Shown here: positions 40,496 to 49,702 of the stretch, in pieces | Layout: each line of letters begins with the position of its first letter | How positions within the stretch are numbered: position 1 is the first letter of the stretch | Source of the DNA: Phaeobacter gallaeciensis DSM 26640 | GTDB taxonomy: Bacteria > Pseudomonadota > Alphaproteobacteria > Rhodobacterales > Rhodobacteraceae | Direction: 5' to 3' | Length of the DNA: 64,000 nt | NCBI RefSeq assembly: GCF_000511385.1 | Contig: NC_023137.1 | Span: forward strand, 2,053,001 to 2,117,000 | Made by a program: the position numbers and the translations under genes | Notes under the pieces: model-generated | The model's input: the letters and a program-made list of their open reading frames with translations, nothing else | What the model was told of the DNA's origin: nothing | Database searches by the model: none

Positions 40496-43420
40496 TCAGC
40501 TGCCAACCGACCACCAGCCGCGCCGTTTCGGCTTCGGCGGGCTCGCCGGTTCGGCTTCGGCCGTGGCCAGCTCCGGTTCCGGGGCTGTCTCCACCTCTTC
40601 CGTCGGAGCCTCTGCGGCCTGTGGCTCGGCAGCCTCTGGCGCTGTTTCCTCAGCAGCAGGGGTGTCCTGATCTGCGACAACATCCCCAGCGGTGGCCTCA
40701 TCCGCCACGATCTGGCTCGGTGCGGCCTCCTCTGCCATGGCTGTCTCCGCTTCGGCGGCAGTCGGCACCTCTGTGGCGGCGTCACCATTCAGCGCTGCGG
40801 GTTCCGCAGAAGCCTCGGCGGGCGTATCTGCGCTCTCAACAACCGGAACCTCGGCAGGTTTGCTGTCCTCCGCCTTTGCGTCCTCAACCACCTCTTTGAC
40901 CTCAGCCACAGGCTCTGCCTTGACGTCCGTCTCCGCCGGGGTGTCGGCCTCAGCTGTGACTGTCTCGTCAGTCTTCTTCTTGCGGCTGCGCGAGCGGGTC
41001 CGGGTGCGGGTGCGTTTCTTCACCTCACCGTCGCCCTCTTTGGCATCGGTGCTCTCTGCTGGCTCAGCCTTAGCGTCGGCCTCGTTCGCAGCGGCGTCAT
41101 CCGACGCTGTCTGGTCATCCGCGTTTGCATCAGCCTGCGCCGCATTGCTGCTGTCATCACCGTCCCCACCGGAGGATTTCCGACGACGACGACGGCGACG
41201 CTTGCGCTTGGGTTTATTGTCGCCCTCGCCCTCATCACCTGCGGTCCGCACCTCTGCGACGTCGGCGTCATTGGTTTCAGCCTCGGCCTCATCCGCCTCA
41301 TCGCTCGCCTCATCCGCATCAACCTGATCCATGATCGAGGTATCGACGGAAACCACAGGCGCGGCGGCAACAGGCACCACGCGAGACGCGGTCTTGAACT
41401 TCTCAAGCGAGAAATCGGGGCTGACCAGATGCGGGTCCCCTTCGATCCGCACGGAAAGACCGTAGCGGGTTTCGATCTGGGCAATGTGCTCGCGCTTCTG
41501 GTTCATCAGATAGTTGGCAATGCTGACCGGGCAACGCACCAGCACCTCGCGGGAGCGACGGCGGGTGCCCTCTTCCTCAATCTGGCGCAGAATCGACAGT
41601 GCCAGCGAGTCATCTGAACGGATCAGACCAGTGCCATGGCAATGCGGACAGGGCGCGGTGGTCGCCTCGATCATGCCGGGACGCAAACGCTGACGTGACA
41701 TTTCCATCAGGCCAAAGCCAGAGATCCGGCCCACCTGAATGCGGGCGCGGTCGGTCTTCAGCTTATCCTTCATCCGCTTCTCGACGGCGGCGTTGTTCTT
41801 ACGCTCATCCATGTCGATGAAGTCGATAACGATTAGACCAGCAAGGTCGCGCAGACGCAGCTGGCGGGCCACCTCTTCGGCGGCCTCCAGATTGGTCTTC
41901 AGCGCGGTTTCCTCGATCGAGCCTTCCTTGGTGGCGCGGCCGGAGTTCACGTCGATGGCCACCAGTGCCTCGGTGACGCCGATCACGATATAGCCACCGG
42001 ATTTCAGCTGCACCGTCGGGTTGAACATCGCGCCGAGGTAGCTTTCGACCTGAAAGCGCGCGAACAGCGGCAGCTGATCCTGGTAGTTTTTCACGTTCTT
42101 GGCGTGGGACGGCATGATCATCTTCATGAAGTCCTTGGCGATGCGGTAGCCGCGTTCGCCCTCAACCAGAACCTCATCAATCTCGCGGCTATAAAGGTCG
42201 CGGATCGAACGTTTGATCAGATCGCCTTCTTCATAGATCTTGGCAGGCGCGATAGATTTCAGCGTCAGCTCGCGGATCTGCTCCCACAGGCGCTGCAGAT
42301 ATTCATAATCGCGCTTGATCTCGGACTTGGTACGTTTGGCACCTGCGGTGCGGACAATCAGCCCGGCGCCAGTTGGCACGTCCAGTTCGGTTGCGATGTC
42401 CTTCAGCTTCTTACGGTCGGCGGCATTGGTGATCTTGCGGGAGATGCCACCACCACGCGCGGTGTTGGGCATCAGCACGCAGTAGCGGCCAGCCAGCGAC
42501 AGGTACGTGGTGAGGGCAGCACCTTTGTTGCCGCGTTCCTCTTTCACGACCTGCACAAGCAGGACCTGACGAACCTTGATCACTTCCTGAATTTTGTAGC
42601 GACGTGGACGGGGTTTGCGTACCGGGCGAATATCTTCGCTGTCATCCTCATCGGCGACGGATTCGATATTCTCATCCTTCGCCGTCGCATCTGCGCCGGT
42701 GTCCTTATCGGCACTGTCATCAGACTCCGCGTCATCTGCGGCCTCGTCCGCCTCAGGTGTCGCCACATCTGCCGCGCCCTCGGCCTCGCCGGATGCGTCC
42801 TGCGCCTCAGGGGTGCCCGAGGCCTCTTTGACGGCCTCTTCCACAACCGGCTCGGCGACGGTCGCGTCATCGGCGGCAGCCGCCTCAGTTTGAGCGGTTT
42901 CGGGAACCTCCGCCAGCTTGGTATCAGCGGCTGCGACCTCATCGGTCAGGTCGATGGTTTCCATACCCGCGATATCAGCGCCGTTTTCAGCGGTTTCGGG
43001 GCTGACGTCCTTGGTCTCGACCACGTCCGCGGATTTTACCTCCGCCGCTTTGGTCCGGCCACGACGCGACCGCGACTGCCGCTTGGCAGGTTTGGCATCC
43101 TCTTCGTCATCACGCGCGCGCTGTGCCTCGGCATAAGCGCGCTCCTCCTCCATCAGCTCCTCACGGTCAGCGACCGGGATCTGATAATAGTCGGGATGAA
43201 TTTCCGAAAAGGCGAGGAAGCCATGGCGATTGCCGCCATAGTCCACAAAAGCTGCCTGCAACGACGGTTCGACGCGGGTTACTTTCGCGAGGTAGATATT
43301 GCCAGCAAGCTGGCGTTTGTTTTCAGATTCAAAGTCAAATTCCTCAACCTTGTTTCCATCGACCACCACGACGCGGGTCTCTTCCGCGTGGGTGGCATCA
43401 ATAAGCATCTTCTTTGCCAT
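40496..43420 (-). CDS. rne: Ribonuclease E
   Basis: RNase E starts mRNA decay and processes rRNA and tRNA. The 974-residue protein has an N-terminal S1 domain interrupted after about residue 100 by a ~150-residue acidic Ala/Glu/Asp insert, the catalytic domain with metal-binding Asp in DVNSGRAT and DFIDMDERKN, and the zinc-link CPHCHGTG. The C-terminal ~300 residues are low-complexity Ala/Glu/Lys/Pro with an Arg-rich patch (KPKRKRRRRRRRKSSG), presumably the degradosome scaffold and RNA-binding region. The start is the ATG at 43418-43420 (MAKKMLIDATHAEETR). A long leader precedes it. The closing WWSVGS tail may be a docking motif. Confidence 0.97.
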   Translation of the reverse strand: MAKKMLIDATHAEETRVVVVDGNKVEEFDFESENKRQLAGNIYLAKVTRVEPSLQAAFVDYGGNRHGFLAFSEIHPDYYQIPVADREELMEEERAYAEAQRARDDEEDAKPAKRQSRSRRGRTKAAEVKSADVVETKDVSPETAENGADIAGMETIDLTDEVAAADTKLAEVPETAQTEAAAADDATVAEPVVEEAVKEASGTPEAQDASGEAEGAADVATPEADEAADDAESDDSADKDTGADATAKDENIESVADEDDSEDIRPVRKPRPRRYKIQEVIKVRQVLLVQVVKEERGNKGAALTTYLSLAGRYCVLMPNTARGGGISRKITNAADRKKLKDIATELDVPTGAGLIVRTAGAKRTKSEIKRDYEYLQRLWEQIRELTLKSIAPAKIYEEGDLIKRSIRDLYSREIDEVLVEGERGYRIAKDFMKMIMPSHAKNVKNYQDQLPLFARFQVESYLGAMFNPTVQLKSGGYIVIGVTEALVAIDVNSGRATKEGSIEETALKTNLEAAEEVARQLRLRDLAGLIVIDFIDMDERKNNAAVEKRMKDKLKTDRARIQVGRISGFGLMEMSRQRLRPGMIEATTAPCPHCHGTGLIRSDDSLALSILRQIEEEGTRRRSREVLVRCPVSIANYLMNQKREHIAQIETRYGLSVRIEGDPHLVSPDFSLEKFKTASRVVPVAAAPVVSVDTSIMDQVDADEASDEADEAEAETNDADVAEVRTAGDEGEGDNKPKRKRRRRRRRKSSGGDGDDSSNAAQADANADDQTASDDAAANEADAKAEPAESTDAKEGDGEVKKRTRTRTRSRSRKKKTDETVTAEADTPAETDVKAEPVAEVKEVVEDAKAEDSKPAEVPVVESADTPAEASAEPAALNGDAATEVPTAAEAETAMAEEAAPSQIVADEATAGDVVADQDTPAAEETAPEAAEPQAAEAPTEEVETAPEPELATAEAEPASPPKPKRRGWWSVGS

Positions 43421-43983
43421 GTGTCCTTGGTGCACCTGCCGCGCACGCGCGCATCTGGCCCGTTACCGGGCGGACGTGAACGATCGGGGTGGTGTCTTGT
43501 CTGGGCGATGTCTTGTGACGTGCGATTGGCCCATGCAGTACAGCGGTTAGCCCCGGAACATCTGTCCGGCCCTCCTGCCTGTCTGCTGTTCTCTCTCGCG
43601 CGCGTCATCGCGTTTCTTCTCCGACAGGTGGGAATATCCGCGCCCTGCCCTGATTATATCCCTGCTGAGAAACCTCAGTCAGGTGCTAAACTGCCCCGGA
43701 ATACTGCGGGGCCAATCGGTCTGACTTTGCTTTCTCGGATCTTGCCGGACAAAAACAAAGGCAGCGAATCTCATCAAGAGGGGCAGGATCACGAGGGTCC
43801 CATCCCCATTTGGACAGCATAAGACCTGTGGATAGGTAATGACAATGGTCATTCGTCACAGCCGCAATCTAAATACTATCTGCTTGGTTCTTAGACGAAA
43901 ATTGGTGAATAATTCGTTAGCAAGCAGCAAGGGCCGCACTCCGGAGAATGCGGCCCTGCCTGTGAATGCGTGTGGATCTGCGC
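43421..43983 (-). promoter_or_regulatory. Long rne 5' leader and spacer to dctD
   Basis: About 500 bp upstream of rne carry no gene. A hairpin (GCCCCG at 43693-43698 with CGGGGC at 43707-43712) and further GC-rich inverted segments suggest a structured leader. In E. coli RNase E controls its own mRNA through a long leader; the same may hold here, without sequence proof. The upstream end holds the dctD terminator. Confidence 0.35.
43930..43957 (-). terminator. Rho-independent terminator after dctD
   Basis: A perfect 9-bp stem (43930-43938 with 43949-43957) lies 27 bp after the dctD stop and is followed on the minus strand by a moderately T-rich tract. Confidence 0.7.
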
Positions 43984-45321
43984 TCAGGACAGATAGTCGG
44001 AGCGTTGCAGGCCGTATTTGGCCATTTTTTCATTCAGCGTCCGGCGCGGCAGGCACAGTTCATCCATGACACTGGCGATGGAGCCTTTGTGGCGGCGCAT
44101 GGTGTTGTCGATCAGCATCCGTTCGAACGCCTCGACATATTCCTTCAGAGGTTTGCCCTCAGTGGTCATCACCGGTTGCATATCCTCATGATCGGACATC
44201 AGGAGCGAGGCAATGGTGCCAGAGCCGCGACGCGACTGAAGCACGGCCCGTTCGGCGATGTTGATCAGCTGACGCACATTGCCCGGCCAGGGCGCCTGCA
44301 ACAGCTGGGCCGCCTCCTGCGCGCTGACCTGAGGCGCGTCGCAGCCGTATTCCTCGGAGAACTGTTCGCTAAGGCGGGTGAACAGGGTCAGGATATCCTC
44401 ACCGCGCTGACGTAGCGGTGGCACGGTGATGCGCAGCGCCGCCAGCCGGTAAAACAGGTCCGGGCGCAGCGCGTCCTCGCAGGTCTTACCTGCCTCCTGC
44501 AGATTTGAAATCGCCACAATGCGGGTCTCACCGGGGATGCCCTGCTCATTGATCACGCTCAGCAGCTTGGCCTGTAGCGTCTCACTCAGCGCGTCGATGT
44601 CTTCCAGCACCAGCGTGCCGCCGCGGGCCTCCTCAATGGCGGGAAGCATGCTGTCTTCGGGCAACATCGGGCCAAACAGGCGTTTGGACAGCGCCTCCTC
44701 CTCCAGTGCCGCGCAGGAGACCAGCACGAATTTCTTGCCCGCCCGGCTGCCCACTGCATGTAGCGCGTGCGCCACCAGCGTCTTGCCGGTGCCGGTCTCG
44801 CCGTCGATCAGAACATGGCCGTCGGCCTGCCCCAGATCGAGGATATCTTCGCGCAGGCGCTCCATCACCGGGCTGGAGCCGATGAGCTTTTTCATGATGG
44901 TGCTGCCATCGGACAGCTCGCGGCGCAGCACCCGGTTGTCCAATGTCAGGCGGCGCGCGCCCGTGGCCCGCTTGGCCAGCTCTGACATACGATCCGGGTT
45001 GAAGGGTTTTTCGAGAAAATCGAAGGCCCCGACCCGCATCGCCTCAACCGCCATCGGCACATCGCCGTGACCAGTGATCATGATCACCGGCAGCGCTGAA
45101 TCGCTGCCCATCAGTTTCTTGAGGAACTGCATCCCGTCCATGCCGGGCATTTTGATATCCGAGATGACGATGCCGGGATAATCCGGCCCCAGCACCTTCA
45201 GCGCATCCTCGGCGCTGGCAAAGGTCTCGGTGTCATAGCCAGACAGTGCCAGCCATTGGCTGATCGACTGTCTCATATCCTGTTCATCATCGACGATCGC
45301 GATTTTCATGGCCTGTGCCAT
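43984..45321 (-). CDS. dctD: C4-dicarboxylate response regulator DctD-like (no GAFTGA motif)
   Basis: The 445-residue regulator has a receiver domain (IVDDEQDMRQS, phospho-Asp in GIVISDIKMPGMDGMQFL, ITGHGDVPMAVEAM, LEKPFNPDRM), an AAA+ domain with Walker A GETGTGKT, and a Fis-type helix-turn-helix (SIASVMDELCLPRRTLNEKM). Between RLFG and GGTLVLEDID, where sigma-54 activators carry GAFTGA, only 16 unrelated residues occur, and Walker B reads LVLEDID. The GAFTGA loop contacts sigma-54, so this protein may not activate that sigma factor in the usual way. I choose the ATG at 45321; 45336 and 45309 are alternatives. It follows dctB by 29 bp and should receive phosphate from it. Confidence 0.85.
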   Translation of the reverse strand: MAQAMKIAIVDDEQDMRQSISQWLALSGYDTETFASAEDALKVLGPDYPGIVISDIKMPGMDGMQFLKKLMGSDSALPVIMITGHGDVPMAVEAMRVGAFDFLEKPFNPDRMSELAKRATGARRLTLDNRVLRRELSDGSTIMKKLIGSSPVMERLREDILDLGQADGHVLIDGETGTGKTLVAHALHAVGSRAGKKFVLVSCAALEEEALSKRLFGPMLPEDSMLPAIEEARGGTLVLEDIDALSETLQAKLLSVINEQGIPGETRIVAISNLQEAGKTCEDALRPDLFYRLAALRITVPPLRQRGEDILTLFTRLSEQFSEEYGCDAPQVSAQEAAQLLQAPWPGNVRQLINIAERAVLQSRRGSGTIASLLMSDHEDMQPVMTTEGKPLKEYVEAFERMLIDNTMRRHKGSIASVMDELCLPRRTLNEKMAKYGLQRSDYLS

Positions 45322-45350
45322 TCGCGTGCCCTCCATCCAGTGATACCGCG

Positions 45351-47126
45351 CTATTCTGCGGCCTCGATGCCGTCCACAAGGATCGGCAATTGCATTTCAA
45401 ATACGGCGCCACCGTTCTGTCCGTTGCGGGCAGTCAGCCGACCGCCTAGGTCGTTCACGATACCGGAGGAGATGGCAAGCCCCAACCCAACCCCGTCGCC
45501 CGGCTGCTTGGTGGTGTAGAAGGGCTCAAACAGGCTGCCAAAATCCTTGATCCCCATCCCGTTGTCACGCACCGACAGGGTCGCGGTCTCGCCTGCGGCA
45601 AGCAGGATTTCGACCTCAGGATCTGCAACTGACTTTGTAGCATCTAGCGCGTTTCGCAGCAGGTTCACCATAACCTGTTCAATGCGCATCCGGTCCCCCA
45701 TCACATAGACCGGTTGTTCGGGCAGGATGCGGGCGATTTTAACATGCCGCTGACGCAGCTGCGGCTCCATCATCGACAGCGATGAGGCGAGCGCATCGCC
45801 CATATTTACCGGGCTAAACGCGTCACCGCCCTTGCGTGCGTAGGATTTCAGCTGGCGGGTAATGGCGCCCATCCGTTCAATCAGATCATCGATCCGGCCA
45901 AAGGAGGCCAGCGCCTCCTCCGGGCGGTTGCGATTGAGCAGCAGACGCGCGCCGGCAAGATAGGTTTTCATAGCGGCCAACGGCTGGTTCAACTCGTGGC
46001 TGACGGCTGCCGACATCTCGCCAAGCGCCGCCAGTTTCGAGCTCTGCGCAAGGCTCTGTTCGGCGACCGCAAGCGTCTCCTGCATGCGTTCCCGTTCGGC
46101 AATTTCCCGCTGTAGCCGGGCGTTCAATACGCGAAGCTCTGCCGACTCCCGCTGGAACAGGGCCATGCGCAGCGCGGTGCGGCGGCTCAGCGCATAGAAG
46201 GCCAGCGCCAGCAGAATGGCGAATCCCATGATTTCCAACGCCAATACCGTGTTCACCCGCTCTCGGATCGACGCATAGGTGGTGAAGGACGTCAGTCGCC
46301 AGCCCTGAAACGGGATGCGGGATTCCAGTCGCATCACCGCCTCACCTTGCAGGTAGGCATCCGCTGGCAGGGCGGTCCAGTCGGTGGTGGCGCGGATTGC
46401 CCGCTGGATTGCGCCCTCCGGCGTCTGCAGTTGCAGTGCATCCGCCTCCGACAGGCCGCGCCAGCGCGACTCCGTTGCCAGCAGAATGGTGCCGGTGCTG
46501 TCGCTGACCATGACCGCATCGGAAATGCCCGCCCAGGCGCGCTCGAATTTCTGAAGATCGACCTCAACCACAATCACCCCAAGGATGCCAGAGGTGTCCA
46601 CAATGCGGCGCGAATAGGTGAAGCGATAACTGCCCACCTCGGTGCGGATGGCGGAAAATACCGTCGTCTTGGACCGCAACGCATCCACGAAATAGGCCGC
46701 ATTGCGGTGGGTTTCCCCCAACCGGTTGCGATCCGTCGCAGCAACAGTGCGCCCGTCCTGTGCCATCAGCATGATGGAGGCGGCGCCGATTTCCTCGACA
46801 AACGAGATCAACCGCTGGGTGGAGAGCGAGAAGTCGTTGGACTGCAGCGCAGAGATCAGCGCCTGATCCCGCGCCAGGAGCTGTGGCACGATGGCATGGC
46901 GCCCCAGCTCACTCACCAGGTTGCCAGAATAAAGCGCCAGACGCAGCTCAGCGCGGTTTCGAGTGCTTTCTGTAAAGCGGTCGGTGAGGGCCCGGTTGGT
47001 GACCCAGACCGTCACGGCAGCGACAGACATGAGCACCAGCAACGCAAGACGCACCCGCCACGAGGTCGTGCGGGAACGCGGTTTTTCAGAAGTTGTTGTT
47101 GCGTCACGCGCGGCAGTCATAGGCAA
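45351..47126 (-). CDS. dctB: C4-dicarboxylate sensor histidine kinase DctB
   Basis: The 591-residue protein has a transmembrane helix at ~27-45, a periplasmic double-PAS-like sensor (DRNRLGETHRNAAYFVDALR; SYRFTYSRRIVDTSGILGVIVVEVDL), a second transmembrane helix near 300, a coiled coil, the H-box MSAAVSHELNQPLAAMK, and ATPase motifs (MVNLLRNALDAT, VRDNGMGI, GDGVGLGLAIS). It senses C4-dicarboxylates such as succinate or malate and phosphorylates DctD, encoded next. The DctPQM transporter genes are not in the window. Two ATG codons (47126, 47120) are equally possible starts. Confidence 0.93.
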   Translation of the reverse strand: MPMTAARDATTTSEKPRSRTTSWRVRLALLVLMSVAAVTVWVTNRALTDRFTESTRNRAELRLALYSGNLVSELGRHAIVPQLLARDQALISALQSNDFSLSTQRLISFVEEIGAASIMLMAQDGRTVAATDRNRLGETHRNAAYFVDALRSKTTVFSAIRTEVGSYRFTYSRRIVDTSGILGVIVVEVDLQKFERAWAGISDAVMVSDSTGTILLATESRWRGLSEADALQLQTPEGAIQRAIRATTDWTALPADAYLQGEAVMRLESRIPFQGWRLTSFTTYASIRERVNTVLALEIMGFAILLALAFYALSRRTALRMALFQRESAELRVLNARLQREIAERERMQETLAVAEQSLAQSSKLAALGEMSAAVSHELNQPLAAMKTYLAGARLLLNRNRPEEALASFGRIDDLIERMGAITRQLKSYARKGGDAFSPVNMGDALASSLSMMEPQLRQRHVKIARILPEQPVYVMGDRMRIEQVMVNLLRNALDATKSVADPEVEILLAAGETATLSVRDNGMGIKDFGSLFEPFYTTKQPGDGVGLGLAISSGIVNDLGGRLTARNGQNGGAVFEMQLPILVDGIEAAE

Positions 47127-47157
47127 AACCTAACGCATGCCGCCGCGCCTTCACAAG

Positions 47158-47826
47158 TCACGCCGCAGTGACAAGCCCGGCCAATGCGCGGAACACTGCC
47201 GCCCCATCGGTACCGCCATGACCCGCATCTGCCGCCCGTTCGGGGTGTGGCATCATGCCCAGAACCCGACGATTTTCCGACAGGATGCCTGCGATATCGG
47301 CAACCGACCCATTGGGGTTGTCGACATAGCGGAAGGCGACACGGTCCTGATCCTGCAGCGCTGCCACGGTCTCGGCATCAGCGAAGTAGTTGCCGTCATG
47401 ATGCGCGATCGGAACGCCGATCACGTCGCCCGCCGTGTAAGCTTCAGTAAAGACACTGTCGGCGGTGGCCACTTGCAGATCCACGGTGCGGCAGATGTAT
47501 TTCAGACCGGCGTTGCGCAGCAGCGCCCCCGGCAGAACACCGGTTTCGGTCAAGATCTGAAAACCGTTGCACACACCAATCGCATAGCCGCCACGGTTGG
47601 CATGATCGACAACCGCCTGGCAGATCGGTGACTGTGCAGCAATGGCACCGCAGCGCAGGTAATCACCATAGGAAAACCCACCCGGCACGCCAACGATATC
47701 GATGCCCTCAGGCAACGCGCTGTCCTTGTGCCAGACCATGGAAACCTCACAGCCCGCTTGCTCAAATGCCACCGCCAGATCGCGGTCGCAGTTGGAGCCG
47801 GGGAAGACTACAACAGCCGCCTTCAT
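47158..47826 (-). CDS. purQ: Phosphoribosylformylglycinamidine synthase subunit PurQ
   Basis: PurQ is the glutaminase subunit supplying ammonia for FGAM synthesis in purine biosynthesis. The 222-residue sequence has [16 protein letters not shown], the nucleophile elbow GVCNGFQIL with its Cys, and the late catalytic His/Glu (GMMPHPERA). The start is the ATG at 47824-47826, overlapping the purS stop by 4 bp (ATGA). PurS is upstream; the large subunit PurL is not in the window. Confidence 0.97.
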   Translation of the reverse strand: MKAAVVVFPGSNCDRDLAVAFEQAGCEVSMVWHKDSALPEGIDIVGVPGGFSYGDYLRCGAIAAQSPICQAVVDHANRGGYAIGVCNGFQILTETGVLPGALLRNAGLKYICRTVDLQVATADSVFTEAYTAGDVIGVPIAHHDGNYFADAETVAALQDQDRVAFRYVDNPNGSVADIAGILSENRRVLGMMPHPERAADAGHGGTDGAAVFRALAGLVTAA

Positions 47827-48056
47827 CCCTGCATCTCGATGCTGTAGGATTCGATGACAGTGTTGGCCAGCAGCTTCTCGCACATCGCGGTGACATCGGA
47901 CTCGGTGGCGTCATCGGCCAGATCGAGGTCGATCACCTTGCCCTGACGCACGCCGTCCACCTTGTCAAAGCCCATCGCGCCAAGCGCGTGGCGCACGGCC
48001 TCGCCCTGCGGATCCAAAACCCCGTTTTTCAGCATTACATGCACGCGTGCCTTCAT
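47823..48056 (-). CDS. purS: Phosphoribosylformylglycinamidine synthase subunit PurS
   Basis: PurS is the small bridging subunit of the three-part FGAM synthase. The 77-residue protein has the family pattern [37 protein letters not shown] and a C-terminal [16 protein letters not shown]. It overlaps purQ by 4 bp and lies about 100 bp after purC, all in the same direction, forming a purC-purS-purQ operon. Confidence 0.96.
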   Translation of the reverse strand: MKARVHVMLKNGVLDPQGEAVRHALGAMGFDKVDGVRQGKVIDLDLADDATESDVTAMCEKLLANTVIESYSIEMQG

Positions 48057-48158
48057 CGCATTTTCCCTCAGGTTTCGATGGCAAAGCCCAAATTTGGGGC
48101 CGCTTCGTTAGATAGTCAAAATCCCGCCCCTTTGTCAGGACGGGATCCATGGATCAGA

Positions 48159-48920
48159 TCAGTTCACCAGCGTCGGCTTGCCGCCCGCAGGCGGGTTGTT
48201 GGGCATGACGCCCAGACGCCGCGCCACCTCAGTGTAGGCGTCGGTCAGGTTGCCAAGGTCGCGGCGGAACACGTCCTTATCGAGCTTCTGTCCGGTTTTC
48301 TGATCCCACAGGCGGCAGCTGTCTGGGCTGATCTCATCAGCAACCACCAGACGCTGGAAATCGCCGTCATAGATGCGACCGATTTCGATCTTGAAATCCA
48401 CCAGCTTGATCCCGACCGCCAGCATCACGCCGGACAGGAAATCATTGACCCGCAGTGCGAGGCTGAGGATATCATCCATGTCCTGCTGGCTGGCCCAGCC
48501 GAAGGCTGCGATATGTTCTTCGGTGACCAGCGGATCACCAAGGCCGTCATCCTTGTAGCAATATTCAACGATCGGGCGCGGCAGCTGGGTGCCCTCGTCA
48601 ATGCCAAGGCGTTTGGAGATCGACCCAGCGGCATAGTTGCGCACGATCACTTCCAGCGGAATGATCTCACAGCTGCGGACCAGCTGTTCACGCATGTTGA
48701 TCCGTTTCAGGAAATGCGTCGGCACACCGATCTGGCCCAGACCTTGCATAAAGAATTCGCTCAGCAGGTTGTTGAGCACGCCCTTGCCCTCAATGACATC
48801 GCGCTTTTCAGCGTTGAAAGCGGTGGCATCGTCTTTGAAGTACTGAACGATGGTGCCCGGTTCGGGCCCTTCATAAAGTGTCTTCGCCTTGCCTTCGTAA
48901 ATCTTCTTGCGACGTGCCAT
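48159..48920 (-). CDS. purC: Phosphoribosylaminoimidazole-succinocarboxamide synthase
   Basis: PurC joins aspartate to CAIR to form SAICAR in purine synthesis. The 253-residue protein has [19 protein letters not shown] at the N-terminus, [19 protein letters not shown], the SAICAR synthetase signature region [20 protein letters not shown] and [17 protein letters not shown] precedes the ATG. It heads the purC-purS-purQ group. Confidence 0.98.
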   Translation of the reverse strand: MARRKKIYEGKAKTLYEGPEPGTIVQYFKDDATAFNAEKRDVIEGKGVLNNLLSEFFMQGLGQIGVPTHFLKRINMREQLVRSCEIIPLEVIVRNYAAGSISKRLGIDEGTQLPRPIVEYCYKDDGLGDPLVTEEHIAAFGWASQQDMDDILSLALRVNDFLSGVMLAVGIKLVDFKIEIGRIYDGDFQRLVVADEISPDSCRLWDQKTGQKLDKDVFRRDLGNLTDAYTEVARRLGVMPNNPPAGGKPTLVN

Positions 48921-49259
48921 GCGGAGCCTTTCGGGATAAAAACGGGAATCTCAAGCCCGGGAACTGCCGCCCTCATAAGGCAAGGGGGGCGCTGCCGCAA
49001 GCTTGGTCCCTGCCCGCCGTCCCTTGGCTGGGTTAACGTCTGTGATAAGCTGGAAATACCAAGGTAAAACCGAGGTCGGCGCCGAAGCCGGGGCCGAGGT
49101 TCGCCAATGTGCGCCAAACCATTGTGCCAGGATGCCCCAGACCGCAGGCAAAGTGATCACCGCGACAGACCGACAAACCCGCGCTTGGCACTTGCGGGGG
49201 CGGTCCTGCGTCCACATATCGTATTGAGAAATAACTATTGTCACGTCAAAGGAGGCCCC
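48921..49259. promoter_or_regulatory. Divergent intergenic region between purC and the DUF1476 gene
   Basis: About 340 bp holding the promoters of both neighbours. The DUF1476 gene has a strong AAAGGAGGC ribosome site. Several GC-rich inverted segments occur around 49075-49100. I see no PurR-like or riboswitch element that I can name. Confidence 0.35.
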
Positions 49260-49577
49260 ATGACCACATTCGACGACCGCGAACACGCGTTTGAGGCAAA
49301 ATATGCCCATGATGAAGAAATGCAGTTCAAGGCGCAGGCGCGCTGTAACAAGCTGCTGGGGCTTTGGGCAGCAGGCCTGATGGGCAAAACCGGCGCCGAT
49401 GCCGAAGCTTATGCGCTGGAGGTCATCAAGTCCGATTTTGAGGAAGCCGGGTTCGAAGACGTGCTGCGTAAGGTCAGTGGCGATCTTCAAGGGCGCGCCA
49501 GCGCGGATGAAGTGCGGGAAAAGCGCGCCGCTTTTCTGCCAGAAGCCAAGGCGCAGGTCCTAAGCGACAACGGCTGA
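49260..49577 (+). CDS. DUF1476 protein (F1-ATPase zeta inhibitor family)
   Basis: The 105-residue helical protein begins TTFDDREHAFEAKYAHDEEM and has FKAQARCNKLLGLWAAGLMG and YALEVIKSDFEEAGFEDVLRK, the DUF1476 (PF07345) pattern. In Paracoccus denitrificans this family is the zeta subunit, which inhibits ATP hydrolysis by the F1Fo-ATPase through its N-terminal segment. The ATG at 49260 is set by AAAGGAGG just upstream. It stands alone here; the atp operon is not in the window. Confidence 0.92.
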   Translation: MTTFDDREHAFEAKYAHDEEMQFKAQARCNKLLGLWAAGLMGKTGADAEAYALEVIKSDFEEAGFEDVLRKVSGDLQGRASADEVREKRAAFLPEAKAQVLSDNG

Positions 49578-49702
49578 TTTGCGGCTGATTTCGCGACGCC
49601 TTCATAGATCGCGAGTTAAGGTGCTGTCGCCGTTAACCCCGTGACAATGCATCGGGCGTAGGATCCGCAGACCGCGACACGCTGTTTGCAACAAGGATCC
49701 GA

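Noticed and set aside
40500..43150. Repetitive tract resembling a repeat array
   Set aside because: The repeats are irregular Ala/Glu/Asp codons within rne, with no spacer structure; not CRISPR. No CRISPR array was seen in the window.
42104..43822. 572-codon frame opposite rne and its leader
   Set aside because: Shadow of the repetitive Ala/Glu-rich rne sequence; no recognisable domain.
43834..43842. DnaA-box-like tgtggatag
   Set aside because: A single imperfect box without clustering or AT-rich region; no origin is supported.
47628..49067. 479-codon frame opposite purQ, purS and purC
   Set aside because: Spans three clear pur genes in antisense; coding by chance of GC-rich third positions.
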